Below, one piece after another: positions 21,922-29,786 of a stretch of 64,000 nucleotides of DNA. The position numbers were made by a program, and so were the translations under genes. Location: positions 1,302,001 to 1,366,000 of the forward strand of contig NZ_VOQS01000003.1 in the NCBI RefSeq assembly GCF_007995085.1, given 5' to 3'. A model generated the notes under the pieces. It made no database searches. It saw only the letters and a list, made by a program, of their open reading frames with translations, and was not told the origin of the DNA. Source of the DNA: Paraburkholderia azotifigens (GTDB lineage Bacteria > Pseudomonadota > Gammaproteobacteria > Burkholderiales > Burkholderiaceae). Every line of letters begins with the position of its first letter. Position 1 is the stretch's first letter.

Positions 21922-22905
21922 TTATCGATAGATCGCTGTGACGGGCGTTTCGCCGACGCGCGCATAGCCGCGGTACATGCCCTCGGTGTTGAACGGCAGC
22001 ACGACGTTGCCGTGCGCGTCGACGGCGATCAGGCCGCCGCGTCCGTCGATGCGCGGCAAGCGGTTCATCACGACATCGTTCGCGGCTTCTTCGAGCGGCA
22101 CGCCGCGATAGGCCATCTGCGCGGCGACGTCGTAAGCGGCGACCATGCGCATGAACATTTCGCCGGAACCGGTGGTGGATACGGCGCAGGTGGCGTCGTC
22201 GGCATAGCAGCCCGCGCCGATCAGCGGCGCGTCGCCGACGCGGCCGATCTGCTTGTTCGTGATGCCGCCCGTCGACGTCGCGGCTGCGACGTGGCCGTAC
22301 AGATCCACGGCGACCGCGCCGACCGTGCCGAACTTCCTGTTCGGATCGATGGGCTCGTGAGGCAGCGTGTCGGCTGATTGAGCGGCCGCGAGCGTCGCGC
22401 CGTCGTGATCGAGCATCGCGCGATGCTGCTCGCGCGCAAGCTGCCACTGACGATACCGCGCGTCGGTATGGAAATACGACGGATCGACGAATTCGAGGCC
22501 CTGTGCCTGCGCGAACGCTTCGGCGCCTTCTGCGGTGAACATCACGTGCTCGCTGTATTCGAGCACATGGCGTGCGGCGACGATCGGATTGCGCACGCGC
22601 TTCACGCACGACACGGCGCCCGCTTCGAGCGTGCGGCCGTCCATGATCGACGCATCGAGTTCGTGCGTGCCCGCCGACGTGAACACCGCGCCGTGCCCGG
22701 CGTTGAACAGCGGACAGTCTTCGAGCAGCCGCACGGCTTGCGTGACGGCGTCGAGCGCGCTGCCGCCGTCGGCGAGCACGCGCTGCGCGGCGACGAGCAC
22801 GGCGCGCAATTCGGCGTGATAGCGGGCTTCCGCATCGGGGGCCATCGACGCGCGCACGATCGTGCCCGCGCCACCGTGAATTGCGATTACCGCGTTGGTG
22901 GTCAT
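21922..22905 (-). CDS. iaaA: Isoaspartyl peptidase / plant-type L-asparaginase
   Basis: 327 residues, an N-terminal-nucleophile hydrolase that self-cleaves and then removes N-terminal isoaspartyl residues from dipeptides, and hydrolyses asparagine. Thr194 in KFGTVGAVA is the expected new N-terminus and nucleophile; IHGGAGT at 9-15, [12 protein letters not shown] near 64-75 and the STGGITNK segment complete the active site. In E. coli iaaA likewise lies directly upstream of gsiA, so the arrangement is conserved. It overlaps the regulator gene by ATGA and is 50 bp before gsiA. Confidence 0.93.
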   Translation of the reverse strand: MTTNAVIAIHGGAGTIVRASMAPDAEARYHAELRAVLVAAQRVLADGGSALDAVTQAVRLLEDCPLFNAGHGAVFTSAGTHELDASIMDGRTLEAGAVSCVKRVRNPIVAARHVLEYSEHVMFTAEGAEAFAQAQGLEFVDPSYFHTDARYRQWQLAREQHRAMLDHDGATLAAAQSADTLPHEPIDPNRKFGTVGAVAVDLYGHVAAATSTGGITNKQIGRVGDAPLIGAGCYADDATCAVSTTGSGEMFMRMVAAYDVAAQMAYRGVPLEEAANDVVMNRLPRIDGRGGLIAVDAHGNVVLPFNTEGMYRGYARVGETPVTAIYR

Positions 22906-23855
22906 TGCTTCTTCTTTGCGTGGTGAGGAGTGGGCCGCGTGGCGGTCTTCGATTGGGCTGGCAACGACGCTGTGTCGGTGAGCCACGGCAACACGAACTC
23001 GGTCATGTTGGCGGCGGCCTGCGCGGAACGCTTCGCGCGGAATGCGACGGCGTCGCACAGCGCCTCGATTACCGCGAGCACGGTCGCCTCCGATGTCGCG
23101 GCGAGACGGCGTTCCGCGCGAATGAAGAGCGAGCGCGTGGCGAGCGCGGCAAGCGGCGAGGCCGGGCTGTCCGTCAGTGCGAGCACGTCCGCGCCGAGAC
23201 TGGCGGCGCGGCGCGCGAGTTCGATGGTGTCGTCGACATAGCGCGGGAAGGCGATGGCGATCACGAGATCGCCCTTGCCCGCGTTGAACAGGCGGCGCGC
23301 CGCGTGCGTCGGCCCGCCGATCAGCGCGAGCGACTGCACGTTGTCGTGATACGGCAGCAGGTTGTGCTCCATCAGGCTCGCGAGAAACGCGCTCGCGCCG
23401 CAGCCGATGATGAACACGCGCCGCGCGGCGATGATCGCTTCCACGGCGACTTCGGCGGCCGCGCCGTCGATTGCGCCGCGTGTCGTACTGAGATTGGCCG
23501 CGGCCTGTTCGAGCGACGCGCTGAACAGTTCGTCGCCGTTCGTCTGCGATTCCTGCGCGGAACGCAGACGCTCGACAGGCGCGAGTGTCGCTTCGAAGCC
23601 GCGCACGAGCGCTTCGCGGAACGCGGGGTAGCCGTCAAAGCCGAGGGCGCGCGCGAAGCGGTTTGCCGTCGCGATGGAGGCGCCGACTGCCGTCGCCAGT
23701 TCGTCGATACGCATGGTCGCGGCGCGGAACTGGTTGGCCAGCACGAACTCGCCCATGCGCCGGTGGACGGGCGTGAGGATCGGCATCGCGGCCGTGATGC
23801 GCGCGGCGATGGCGGGCTCGGCGGCAGCGGGTGAAGTGGAGCGGTGGCGGGACAT
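22902..23855 (-). CDS. MurR/RpiR-family regulator with SIS domain
   Basis: 317 residues: N-terminal HTH_6 (about 20-85, with [27 protein letters not shown]) and a SIS sugar-isomerase domain (about 130-270, with [19 protein letters not shown]). Family members usually sense phosphosugars; MurR senses MurNAc-6-phosphate. Here it heads the peptide-import and peptidase operon, joined by an ATGA overlap to iaaA, so it very likely controls its own operon. A Pro/His/Lys-rich tail follows the SIS domain. Effector unknown. Confidence 0.88.
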   Translation of the reverse strand: MSRHRSTSPAAAEPAIAARITAAMPILTPVHRRMGEFVLANQFRAATMRIDELATAVGASIATANRFARALGFDGYPAFREALVRGFEATLAPVERLRSAQESQTNGDELFSASLEQAAANLSTTRGAIDGAAAEVAVEAIIAARRVFIIGCGASAFLASLMEHNLLPYHDNVQSLALIGGPTHAARRLFNAGKGDLVIAIAFPRYVDDTIELARRAASLGADVLALTDSPASPLAALATRSLFIRAERRLAATSEATVLAVIEALCDAVAFRAKRSAQAAANMTEFVLPWLTDTASLPAQSKTATRPTPHHAKKKQ

Positions 23856-23899
23856 CGGTGTCGGCTTTGCTGGTTACGCACGAAGCTGGAATGAAAGTG

Positions 23900-23914
23900 A
23901 ATTTACATGAAATT
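23900..23914. promoter_or_regulatory. Inverted repeat upstream of the peptide operon
   Basis: AATTT-ACATG-AAATT, 45 bp upstream of the RpiR-type gene, in an AT-rich island of an otherwise GC-rich region. Candidate binding site for that regulator; no second copy was found to support it. Confidence 0.35.
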
Positions 23915-24064
23915 GCTGTCGTGAAAAAAAATTTTCTTCGAGGGTAAGGGTTTTCACGGTGGGGTGGAGCGGGACGAAAGAGGGCGCGCAGACTCGGCAG
24001 AAAGCTGCCGATCGCCGGATGCTCAGCACCGCCAACCCTTCGCGCTATCATCTCTATCTTCGAG

Positions 24065-25021
24065 ATGAAAACGACACAGCGGGACATGGCAAGAGAAAAC
24101 ACGACAGGAGCGGGACGCCGGACTGCCGGGCCGCAGGACGCGCGCACATCGGCCGACGAGGACAGCGCACGCAGCGCGGACATCGCGGATTCCGCCGATG
24201 AAGAACCGGGCGGCGGCTCGACGTATCTCGTTCCCGGGCTCGAGCGCGGCTTGCGCATTCTTGCGGAGTTTTCGGCGCGCGAACCTGTACTCGGCGCGCC
24301 CGAACTGTCGAAGCGCATCGGCATTCCACGCACGACCACTTTCCGTCTGCTGCAAACCCTCGAAGCACTCGGCTTTCTCGAACGCGCGAACGGCGACCGG
24401 CACTTTCGGCTCGGCGTCGCCGTGCTGCGGCTCGGCTTCGAGTATCTGAGTTCGCTGGAACTGACCGACTTCGGCACGCCGATCCTCGAACGTTTGCGCG
24501 ATCAGACTGGCCTGAGCACGCATCTGCTGATACGCGACGAGCGCGATGTCGTGTTCGTCGCCAAGGCGCAAACGCACGACCCCATGTTCAGTTCGGTGAA
24601 AGTGCATGTCGGCACGCGGCTGCCCGCGCATGCGACCGTGCATGGCCAGGTGCTGATGGGCGATCTCTCGCTGATGCAACTGCGCCAGCTTTACCCCGAG
24701 CCGCAACTCGAACGTTTCACCGACCGCACGCCCGCGACCGTCGACGAACTGTATGAACGCATCCGCGAAACGGCCGTGCAGGGTTATGCCCTCAGCGAGG
24801 CATCGTTCGAGCGCGGTATTTCAGTAGTGAGCGCGCCCGTGCGGGATCAAACGGGCAAGATCGTCGCGGCGATGACGGCGACGGTGCCGCGTTCCGATAT
24901 CGGCGACGACGAGCGCGGCTCGCTCGTCGCCAAGGTGTGCGGCGCGGCGCTGGATCTGTCGGCGCGTCTGAATTACCGGCCGTCGGCGGACGATCCGACT
25001 TTCATGCAATCGCGCGCCTGA
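24065..25021 (+). CDS. IclR-family transcriptional regulator (first copy)
   Basis: 318 residues from ATG 24065, or 311 from ATG 24086; neither has a strong ribosome site. A charged, Ala/Asp-rich N-terminus of about 50 residues precedes the IclR winged helix (YLVPGLERGLRILAEFS to LGFLERA) and the effector domain (about 130-300, with GTRLPAHATVHGQVL). Most positions are identical to the second IclR at 30680-31540, so the two are paralogs from a fairly recent duplication. It converges with the porin gene and lies 1.6 kb before the catabolic operon. Likely effector: an aromatic acid or pathway intermediate (inference). Confidence 0.88.
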   Translation: MKTTQRDMARENTTGAGRRTAGPQDARTSADEDSARSADIADSADEEPGGGSTYLVPGLERGLRILAEFSAREPVLGAPELSKRIGIPRTTTFRLLQTLEALGFLERANGDRHFRLGVAVLRLGFEYLSSLELTDFGTPILERLRDQTGLSTHLLIRDERDVVFVAKAQTHDPMFSSVKVHVGTRLPAHATVHGQVLMGDLSLMQLRQLYPEPQLERFTDRTPATVDELYERIRETAVQGYALSEASFERGISVVSAPVRDQTGKIVAAMTATVPRSDIGDDERGSLVAKVCGAALDLSARLNYRPSADDPTFMQSRA

Positions 25022-25050
25022 ACGCGTCGCAGAACCTGCGCATCAAACGA

Positions 25051-25078
25051 AAACAGGCGGCCTTCGGGCCGCCTGTTT
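25051..25078. terminator. Two-way terminator between iclR and the porin gene
   Basis: Perfect 12-bp stem AAACAGGCGGCC / GGCCGCCTGTTT with a TTCG tetraloop and T runs on either strand. Placed between convergent genes. Confidence 0.93.
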
Positions 25079-25111
25079 TGTTTCATCCGTGCGTGAATCT
25101 CGGGTGATCGC

Positions 25112-26185
25112 TCAGAACGAGTGGTGAATGCCCGTCAGCACGATTGCCTGATTGCGCCCGCTCGATACACCCGCCGTGAAGAACGCGGCCTTCGCATTCT
25201 CGTTCGCGTGTTCGTAGAGCACGTTCACGTAGACCTGCGTGCTTTTCGACAGCGCATAGATGTCGCCGAGTTCGAACTGCGTCCAGCGACGGCCCGCAAG
25301 CGTCGTCGTCGCGGCGCCGCCCGCGAGCGTATTGGCCGGCGTGAACTGGTAGTTCGCACCCGCGTCCCAGCTTTGATACGTGTCCGAGAATCCGTTCGAC
25401 TGGAGCTTCACTCGCGTGTACAGACCGTGCACGAGCAGCTTGCCGAACTGGTACGACAGACCCGCGCCCATGTTCTCGACCTTGTCCGCCGAATAGGTTG
25501 CAGCGGGAATGTTCTGGAACGTGTTGATGCCCGTCGTGACGATCGAAGGCGTGCGGTTGTGTTCGTTCGAGTACACGGCAGCTGCCTTGAACGGACCGTT
25601 CGCGTAGTTCACGCCGAAGCTAAGCGTCTTGCCCGTCGAGAAGTTCGTCGTGTTGCCGAGGCCCATCATCGCGCCGACGGTAAAGCCTGCATACGTGGCC
25701 GACTTGAACTTCACCGAGTTGTCGAACGGCACGACGCCCGTGTCCGCCAGTTCGTCGATGTTGCCCGGGTGGAACGCAAACCAGCTCGCCGCCAGATAAC
25801 CGGTGCTGAGCGGTCCGAGCATGTCGAAATTGAACGGTGTCTGATGGCCTAGCGTGATCTGCCCGAACTGATCGGAGCTGATGCCGACGTACGCCTGCCG
25901 GTTGAACAGCGTGCCCGCCTTCGCGAAGTTGCCCGTGTTCGTATAGAAGCCGTTCTCCAGCTGGAAGATCGCGTGCAGACCGCCGCCCAGATCTTCCACG
26001 CCGCGCAGGCCCCAGCGGTCAGGCTGCATGTTGCCCTGTTCTTCCATCCACTTCGTATGGCCGCCGACGTTGCTCACGTACGCAATGCCGGCATCCAGAC
26101 TGCCGTACAGCGTGACGCTGCTTTGCGCCCATGCCGTCGATGTCACCACAAGTCCTGCCACGCCGGCAGCGATGATGCGTTTCAC
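25112..26185 (-). CDS. Outer-membrane trimeric porin (Gram-negative porin, beta-proteobacterial type)
   Basis: 357 residues. Signal peptide ends at TAWAQS, then the typical SVTLYGSLDAGIAYVSN start, GLRGVEDLGGGLHAIFQLENGF, and a C-terminal aromatic strand ending HHSF, the signal for outer-membrane insertion. A 16-strand porin that lets small hydrophilic solutes in. The GTG at 26185 was chosen because AGGAG lies 8-12 bases upstream; the ATG at 26251 lacks this. It is divergent from the Rieske operon and both flank the GTTCC-type palindromes, so it may serve uptake of that pathway's substrate. Confidence 0.9.
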   Translation of the reverse strand: MKRIIAAGVAGLVVTSTAWAQSSVTLYGSLDAGIAYVSNVGGHTKWMEEQGNMQPDRWGLRGVEDLGGGLHAIFQLENGFYTNTGNFAKAGTLFNRQAYVGISSDQFGQITLGHQTPFNFDMLGPLSTGYLAASWFAFHPGNIDELADTGVVPFDNSVKFKSATYAGFTVGAMMGLGNTTNFSTGKTLSFGVNYANGPFKAAAVYSNEHNRTPSIVTTGINTFQNIPAATYSADKVENMGAGLSYQFGKLLVHGLYTRVKLQSNGFSDTYQSWDAGANYQFTPANTLAGGAATTTLAGRRWTQFELGDIYALSKSTQVYVNVLYEHANENAKAAFFTAGVSSGRNQAIVLTGIHHSF

Positions 26186-26300
26186 CCTTGGTACTCCTGA
26201 TCGTGTGGTCGATTGCCGGGCACACCCGTCGCTCGTCCTTTTGCCTGTCATCTCTTCTGGATGGCCTTCTCGTCGCCTGCCTCGAGGCTATCCGCTCTAT

Positions 26301-26333
26301 GTTCCACCTATGGGAATGTGTATCGCCTATGGA
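26301..26333. promoter_or_regulatory. Candidate IclR operators upstream of the porin gene
   Basis: GTTCCACCTATGGGAAT at 26301-26317 is an imperfect inverted repeat (TTCC-N7-GGAA). A half-like repeat GCCTATGGAA follows at 26325-26334, next to a TATACT (minus strand, 26335-26340) that could be the porin -10 box. These resemble the cleaner site at 26573-26588. Confidence 0.4.
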
Positions 26334-26525
26334 AAGTATAGAGAGTCAATTGAGCGAACAAAAAAGTTTTTGCGACGGTGGAAACCCTCATTTATCAGAC
26401 GGCATTCGGTGCCGTACGCGCGCGCACTTTATGCGCAGCAACCCCTTGTTTTGGCCCGCTTTACGGGGTGCTGGCGTTGCAGAAATGCATCTGTCGGTGT
26501 TTTCCCTGGAGGCGCAGAATTTTTA

Positions 26526-26554
26526 TTTTGTCCGTCCAAACAGGCTCCTATAAT
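26526..26554 (+). promoter_or_regulatory. Sigma-70 promoter of the Rieske operon
   Basis: Perfect -10 TATAAT at 26549-26554, with TTTTGT 17 bp upstream (26526-26531) as a weak -35. It lies 74 bp before the ferredoxin start, and a palindrome follows at 26573-26588 where it would overlap the start of the transcript. The 442 bp between porin and ferredoxin genes hold only these sites. Confidence 0.55.
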
Positions 26555-26572
26555 GACCATACATAAACTGAC

Positions 26573-26588
26573 GTTCCGTAGATGGAAC
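26573..26588. promoter_or_regulatory. Palindrome GTTCC-GTAGAT-GGAAC, candidate IclR operator
   Basis: Perfect 5-6-5 inverted repeat just downstream of the TATAAT box. Size and symmetry suit an IclR-family dimer, and two IclR paralogs are encoded nearby. A site at this position would block transcription. Confidence 0.5.
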
Positions 26589-26627
26589 AACAGACGGTCA
26601 GGACAGGTCGGTAGGAGAAGGTGAGAA

Positions 26628-26945
26628 ATGAGTGAACAGTGGCTTTGCGCCGGACACGCCGGTGCGCTTTCGGAAGACTCGCCCGTCGAGTTCAAGCTTG
26701 GCGACGGCAAAGAGATCGGCATCTACAAGGTGGGCGATGAGCTCTACGCCCTCGAGAACGTCTGCCCGCATGCGTATGCGCTGCTGACGCAAGGCTTTAT
26801 CGACGGCGACACCGTCGAATGTCCGCTGCACGAAGCCGTTTTCCATATCCCGACCGGCAAGTGTCTGAAAGAGCCGGGCGGCCGCGACCTGAAGACGTAC
26901 TCCGTGCGCCTCGCGGGTGAAGAAATCCAGATCAAGGTGGAATGA
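26628..26945 (+). CDS. Rieske-type [2Fe-2S] ferredoxin of a ring-hydroxylating oxygenase
   Basis: 105 residues, entirely one Rieske domain. Cluster ligands are Cys46 and His48 (VCPHAYA) and Cys65 and His68 (ECPLHEAVFH). It carries electrons from the reductase (37331-38587) to the oxygenase (27302-28390). GGAGAAGGTGAGAA precedes the start. First gene of a 14-gene operon. Soluble, cytoplasmic. Confidence 0.92.
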   Translation: MSEQWLCAGHAGALSEDSPVEFKLGDGKEIGIYKVGDELYALENVCPHAYALLTQGFIDGDTVECPLHEAVFHIPTGKCLKEPGGRDLKTYSVRLAGEEIQIKVE

Positions 26946-26946
26946 C

Positions 26947-27258
26947 ATGAAAGAAGCTGTCGTGAACTTCAATCCCTTTCTGAAGCCGTGGCTCGCGCCG
27001 CAGCCGAACAACGTCGCGGGCAAGGGTGTGATCGAAAAGCCGGGCGAAACCGGAAACATGATCTGGCAGACGCGCAAGGCGGAGCCGACGCAGTACGAGA
27101 ACGACTTCGGCGATGCGCTGGAGGAGGTGTTCGAAGCAGGTGCAGCCGAACTGCACGAAGTGGTGGCCGGGCTGAATCGCGTTGGCTTCCGTACGCCGGA
27201 AGGCGCGCAGTGGAGCGAGGAGCGTCTCGCCGCGGAACTGCGACTGCTCGCGGAATAA
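26947..27258 (+). CDS. Small protein with a recombinase-like helix segment, unknown function
   Basis: 103 residues, starting 1 bp after the ferredoxin stop. The N-terminal half (NFNPFLKPWLAPQPNN and TGNMIWQTRKAEPTQYE) is not a fold I can name. The C-terminal 45 residues (ELHEVVAGLNRVGFRTPEGA then WSEERLAAELRLL) resemble the LNxRGxxTPxGxxW helix motif of serine recombinases, without any catalytic domain. The tight spacing between ferredoxin and oxygenase genes suggests a role with the oxygenase system, such as an assembly or accessory subunit. That is inference only. Confidence 0.7.
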   Translation: MKEAVVNFNPFLKPWLAPQPNNVAGKGVIEKPGETGNMIWQTRKAEPTQYENDFGDALEEVFEAGAAELHEVVAGLNRVGFRTPEGAQWSEERLAAELRLLAE

Positions 27259-27301
27259 GCGCCGCGCGAACCCACGACCCAAGCGAACACGGAGTTTCCT
27301 C

Positions 27302-28390
27302 ATGACGTCCCTCAATACAACGAGCCCCCCAGCCGATCCCGTTCAGGCTTATCTCGACCGCGGCATCAAGAACTACTGGTATCCCGTCGCGCCCAGCTGG
27401 CAAGTCAGCAATGCGCCGATCGGCCTGACGCGCCTGAGCGAACAGATCGTGCTGTGGCGCGATCAGGAAGGCAAAGTCCACGCGCTCGAAGACCGCTGCC
27501 CGCACCGCGGCGCGCGCCTGTCGCTCGGCTGGAATCTCGGCAATCGCGTTGCGTGCTGGTATCACGGCATCGAAGTCGATGGCTCGGGCACCGTGCAAAG
27601 CGTGCCGGCCGTATCGGCGTGTCCGCTTGAAGGACAGAAGTGCGTGAAGTCGTATCCCGTCGAAGAACATGCGGGCGCAATCTTCCTGTGGTTCGGCGAC
27701 GATGCGCACAAAGAGCCGACGCCGCTCGCGCTGCCCGACGAACTCGTCGCGCCCGAGTACTCGCAGTTCCTGTGCGTGTCGAACTGGAAGTGCAACTATC
27801 AGTACGCAATCGACAACGTGATGGACCCGATGCACGGCGCGTATCTGCACGCAACCTCGCATTCGATGGCAGAAGGCGACAAGCAGGCCGACATGCGCGT
27901 GCGCAAAACCGAGACTGGCCTCATGTTCGAAAAGGTCGGCCAGCGCGACGTGAATTTCGACTGGGTCGAACTCGGCGAAACGGGTTGCCTGTGGATGCGT
28001 CTCGCGATCCCGTACAAGAAGAAGTTCGGTCCGGGCGGCAACTTCGGCATCATCGGCTTCGCGGTTCCCGTCGATAACGACAACTGCCAGGTCTATTTCT
28101 GGCGTACGCGCAAGGTGAGCGGCTGGCAGCGCGACGCATGGCGCTTCCTGTATCGCAACCGTCTCGAAGGTTTGCACTGGGCGGTGCTCGAGCAAGACCG
28201 CTATGTGCTCGAAAGCCTCGCGCCGAATGCACGCCAACACGAATTCCTCTATCAGCACGACGTCGGCATGACGCGCGTGCGCCGCATGTTGCGCCAACGC
28301 GGGCAACAGCATTTCGCCGATCTCGACGCATTCAAGGCGAAGCAGACGGAAGCAGGCGCGCAAGCGTCGACGGGGCACGCTCATGCCTGA
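27302..28390 (+). CDS. Rieske non-heme iron oxygenase, catalytic subunit
   Basis: 362 residues. Rieske ligands Cys66-His68 (RCPHRGA) and Cys85-His88 (ACWYHG), and a mononuclear iron site His178 and His183 with bridging Asp175 (DNVMDPMHGAYLH). No beta-subunit gene is present, so it is an alpha-only enzyme, closer in build to phthalate, vanillate, carbazole or aminopyrrolnitrin oxygenases than to toluene/naphthalene dioxygenases. It would hydroxylate or O/N-dealkylate an aromatic or heterocyclic substrate using O2. The start follows AACACGGAGTTTCCTC. Overlaps the next gene by 8 bp. Substrate not assignable. Confidence 0.9.
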   Translation: MTSLNTTSPPADPVQAYLDRGIKNYWYPVAPSWQVSNAPIGLTRLSEQIVLWRDQEGKVHALEDRCPHRGARLSLGWNLGNRVACWYHGIEVDGSGTVQSVPAVSACPLEGQKCVKSYPVEEHAGAIFLWFGDDAHKEPTPLALPDELVAPEYSQFLCVSNWKCNYQYAIDNVMDPMHGAYLHATSHSMAEGDKQADMRVRKTETGLMFEKVGQRDVNFDWVELGETGCLWMRLAIPYKKKFGPGGNFGIIGFAVPVDNDNCQVYFWRTRKVSGWQRDAWRFLYRNRLEGLHWAVLEQDRYVLESLAPNARQHEFLYQHDVGMTRVRRMLRQRGQQHFADLDAFKAKQTEAGAQASTGHAHA

Positions 28391-29141
28391 GGTCACGGTC
28401 TCCGGCCTGAGCGGGCGGCGAGTCGTCGTGACGGGCGGCGCGCGCGGACTCGGCGCAGCGTTTATCGAAGCACTCGCCAAAGCGCAGGCGCAAGTCGTAT
28501 TCGGCGATGTGCTCGAAGACGAAGGCCGTGCGCTTGCTGAGAAGCTCGGCGCGAATGTTCATTTCATTGCCCTCGATCTCGCGAACCCCGACAGCATCGA
28601 CGCGTTCGTCGCGCAAGCCGCGCAAAAGATGGGCGGTATCGATGCGCTGATCAACAACGCTGCGATCACGAACTCGGGCGGACGCTATGCGGAAGAACTC
28701 ACGACGCAAACGTGGGACGCCGTGATGAACGTCAACGTGCGCGGCACCTGGTTGATGTGTACGGCAGCGCTGCCGCATCTGCGCGATTCGAAGCGCGGCG
28801 CGATCGTCAACATCGCCTCCGATACGGCGATGTGGGGCGCACCGAAGCTGCTCGCGTACGTGGCGAGCAAGGGCGCCGTGATTTCGATGACGCGCTCGCT
28901 CGCACGCGAATTCGGCGCGCACGGCATCACGGTGAACGCGATTGCGCCCGGCCTCACGGAAGTCGAAGCCACCGCGTACGTACCCGCCGAACGCCACGAG
29001 TACTACCTGAAAGGCCGCGCATTGGCGCGCGCGCAAGTGCCCGACGACGTGACGGGCCCCGTGCTGTTCCTGCTGACGGATGCCGCCCGCTTCGTGACGG
29101 GACAGTTGCTGCCCGTCAACGGCGGCTTCGCGATGAATTGA
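28383..29141 (+). CDS. SDR oxidoreductase, probable dihydrodiol/alcohol dehydrogenase
   Basis: 252 residues. NAD(P) motif TGGARGLG at 17-24, NNAA at 91-94, catalytic Ser146, Tyr159 and Lys163 (YVASK), and the C-terminal TGQLLPVNGGF. A complete classical SDR. Directly after the oxygenase it could rearomatise a cis-dihydrodiol or oxidise a side-chain alcohol. The start overlaps the oxygenase stop by 8 bp. Confidence 0.87.
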   Translation: MPEVTVSGLSGRRVVVTGGARGLGAAFIEALAKAQAQVVFGDVLEDEGRALAEKLGANVHFIALDLANPDSIDAFVAQAAQKMGGIDALINNAAITNSGGRYAEELTTQTWDAVMNVNVRGTWLMCTAALPHLRDSKRGAIVNIASDTAMWGAPKLLAYVASKGAVISMTRSLAREFGAHGITVNAIAPGLTEVEATAYVPAERHEYYLKGRALARAQVPDDVTGPVLFLLTDAARFVTGQLLPVNGGFAMN

Positions 29142-29176
29142 CCTTGCTGCAACCAGCAAACCACATGGAGAAAACA

Positions 29177-29716
29177 ATGGCCGACGCCGATCTCGAACGC
29201 AAATCGTGGGATCAACCCGCCGAAGCAAGTTTCGATCAATGGATGGACTCGCGTGTCGCGCGCTTCGAAACGCGCCGCTACGACTGGGACGCGCTGAAGT
29301 TCCAGGCCGACTACGACCCGAAGTATCGACGCGCGCAGATGCGCTATGTCGGCACGGGCGGCACGGGCGTCGCGAAGGACATGAACACCGTGCCCGCAGG
29401 CGGCTTCACGTTCTCGACGATGGTGATTCCCGCCGGCAACATCGGCCCGAGCCACATCCATACCGACGTCGAAGAAATCTTCTTCGTGCTGCGCGGCAAG
29501 ATGAAAGTGATCTGCGAACGCGACGGCGAAACATGGGAGGCCGTGCTTGGCGAACGCGATCTGATCTCGGTGCCGCCGGGCGTGTATCGCACGGAAATCA
29601 ACATCGGTGAAGAAGACGCGCTGATGTGCGTGATGCTCGGTTCGTCGAAGCCGATTACGCCGACGTATCCGCCCGATTCGCCGCTCGCGAAGATCAAGCG
29701 CGATCTCGCGAAGTAA
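29177..29716 (+). CDS. Cupin-domain protein
   Basis: 179 residues. A single cupin barrel, about 75-160: cupin motif 1 is GPSHIHTDVEEIFFVLRGKM with two His and a Glu as likely metal ligands, and motif 2 is around DLISVPPGVYRTEIN, where the usual third His is replaced by Tyr/Arg. About 70 extra residues precede the barrel (WDQPAEASFDQWMDSRVARF). GGAG lies 6 bases before ATG 29177. It may be a small dioxygenase or isomerase or bind a pathway intermediate; the family is too diverse to say. Confidence 0.8.
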   Translation: MADADLERKSWDQPAEASFDQWMDSRVARFETRRYDWDALKFQADYDPKYRRAQMRYVGTGGTGVAKDMNTVPAGGFTFSTMVIPAGNIGPSHIHTDVEEIFFVLRGKMKVICERDGETWEAVLGERDLISVPPGVYRTEINIGEEDALMCVMLGSSKPITPTYPPDSPLAKIKRDLAK

Positions 29717-29747
29717 TACTCAACGCCGCCTTTGCAAAGCCGGCACG

Positions 29748-29783
29748 CACGAACTCACTCACGAACTCACTCACGAAGTCACG
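29748..29783. repeat. 12-bp tandem repeat before the hydrolase start
   Basis: CACGAACTCACT twice (29748-29759, 29760-29771) and a variant CACGAAGTCACG (29772-29783), ending 3 bp before the ATG at 29787. It occupies the place of the ribosome-binding site, and no Shine-Dalgarno is visible there. Confidence 0.8.
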
Positions 29784-29786
29784 CAC

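Noticed and set aside
21922..22609. N-terminal extension of GsiA through the iaaA gene
   Set aside because: That part is out of frame with, and antisense-free but overlapping, the iaaA coding sequence; GTG at 21871 with a ribosome site explains GsiA.
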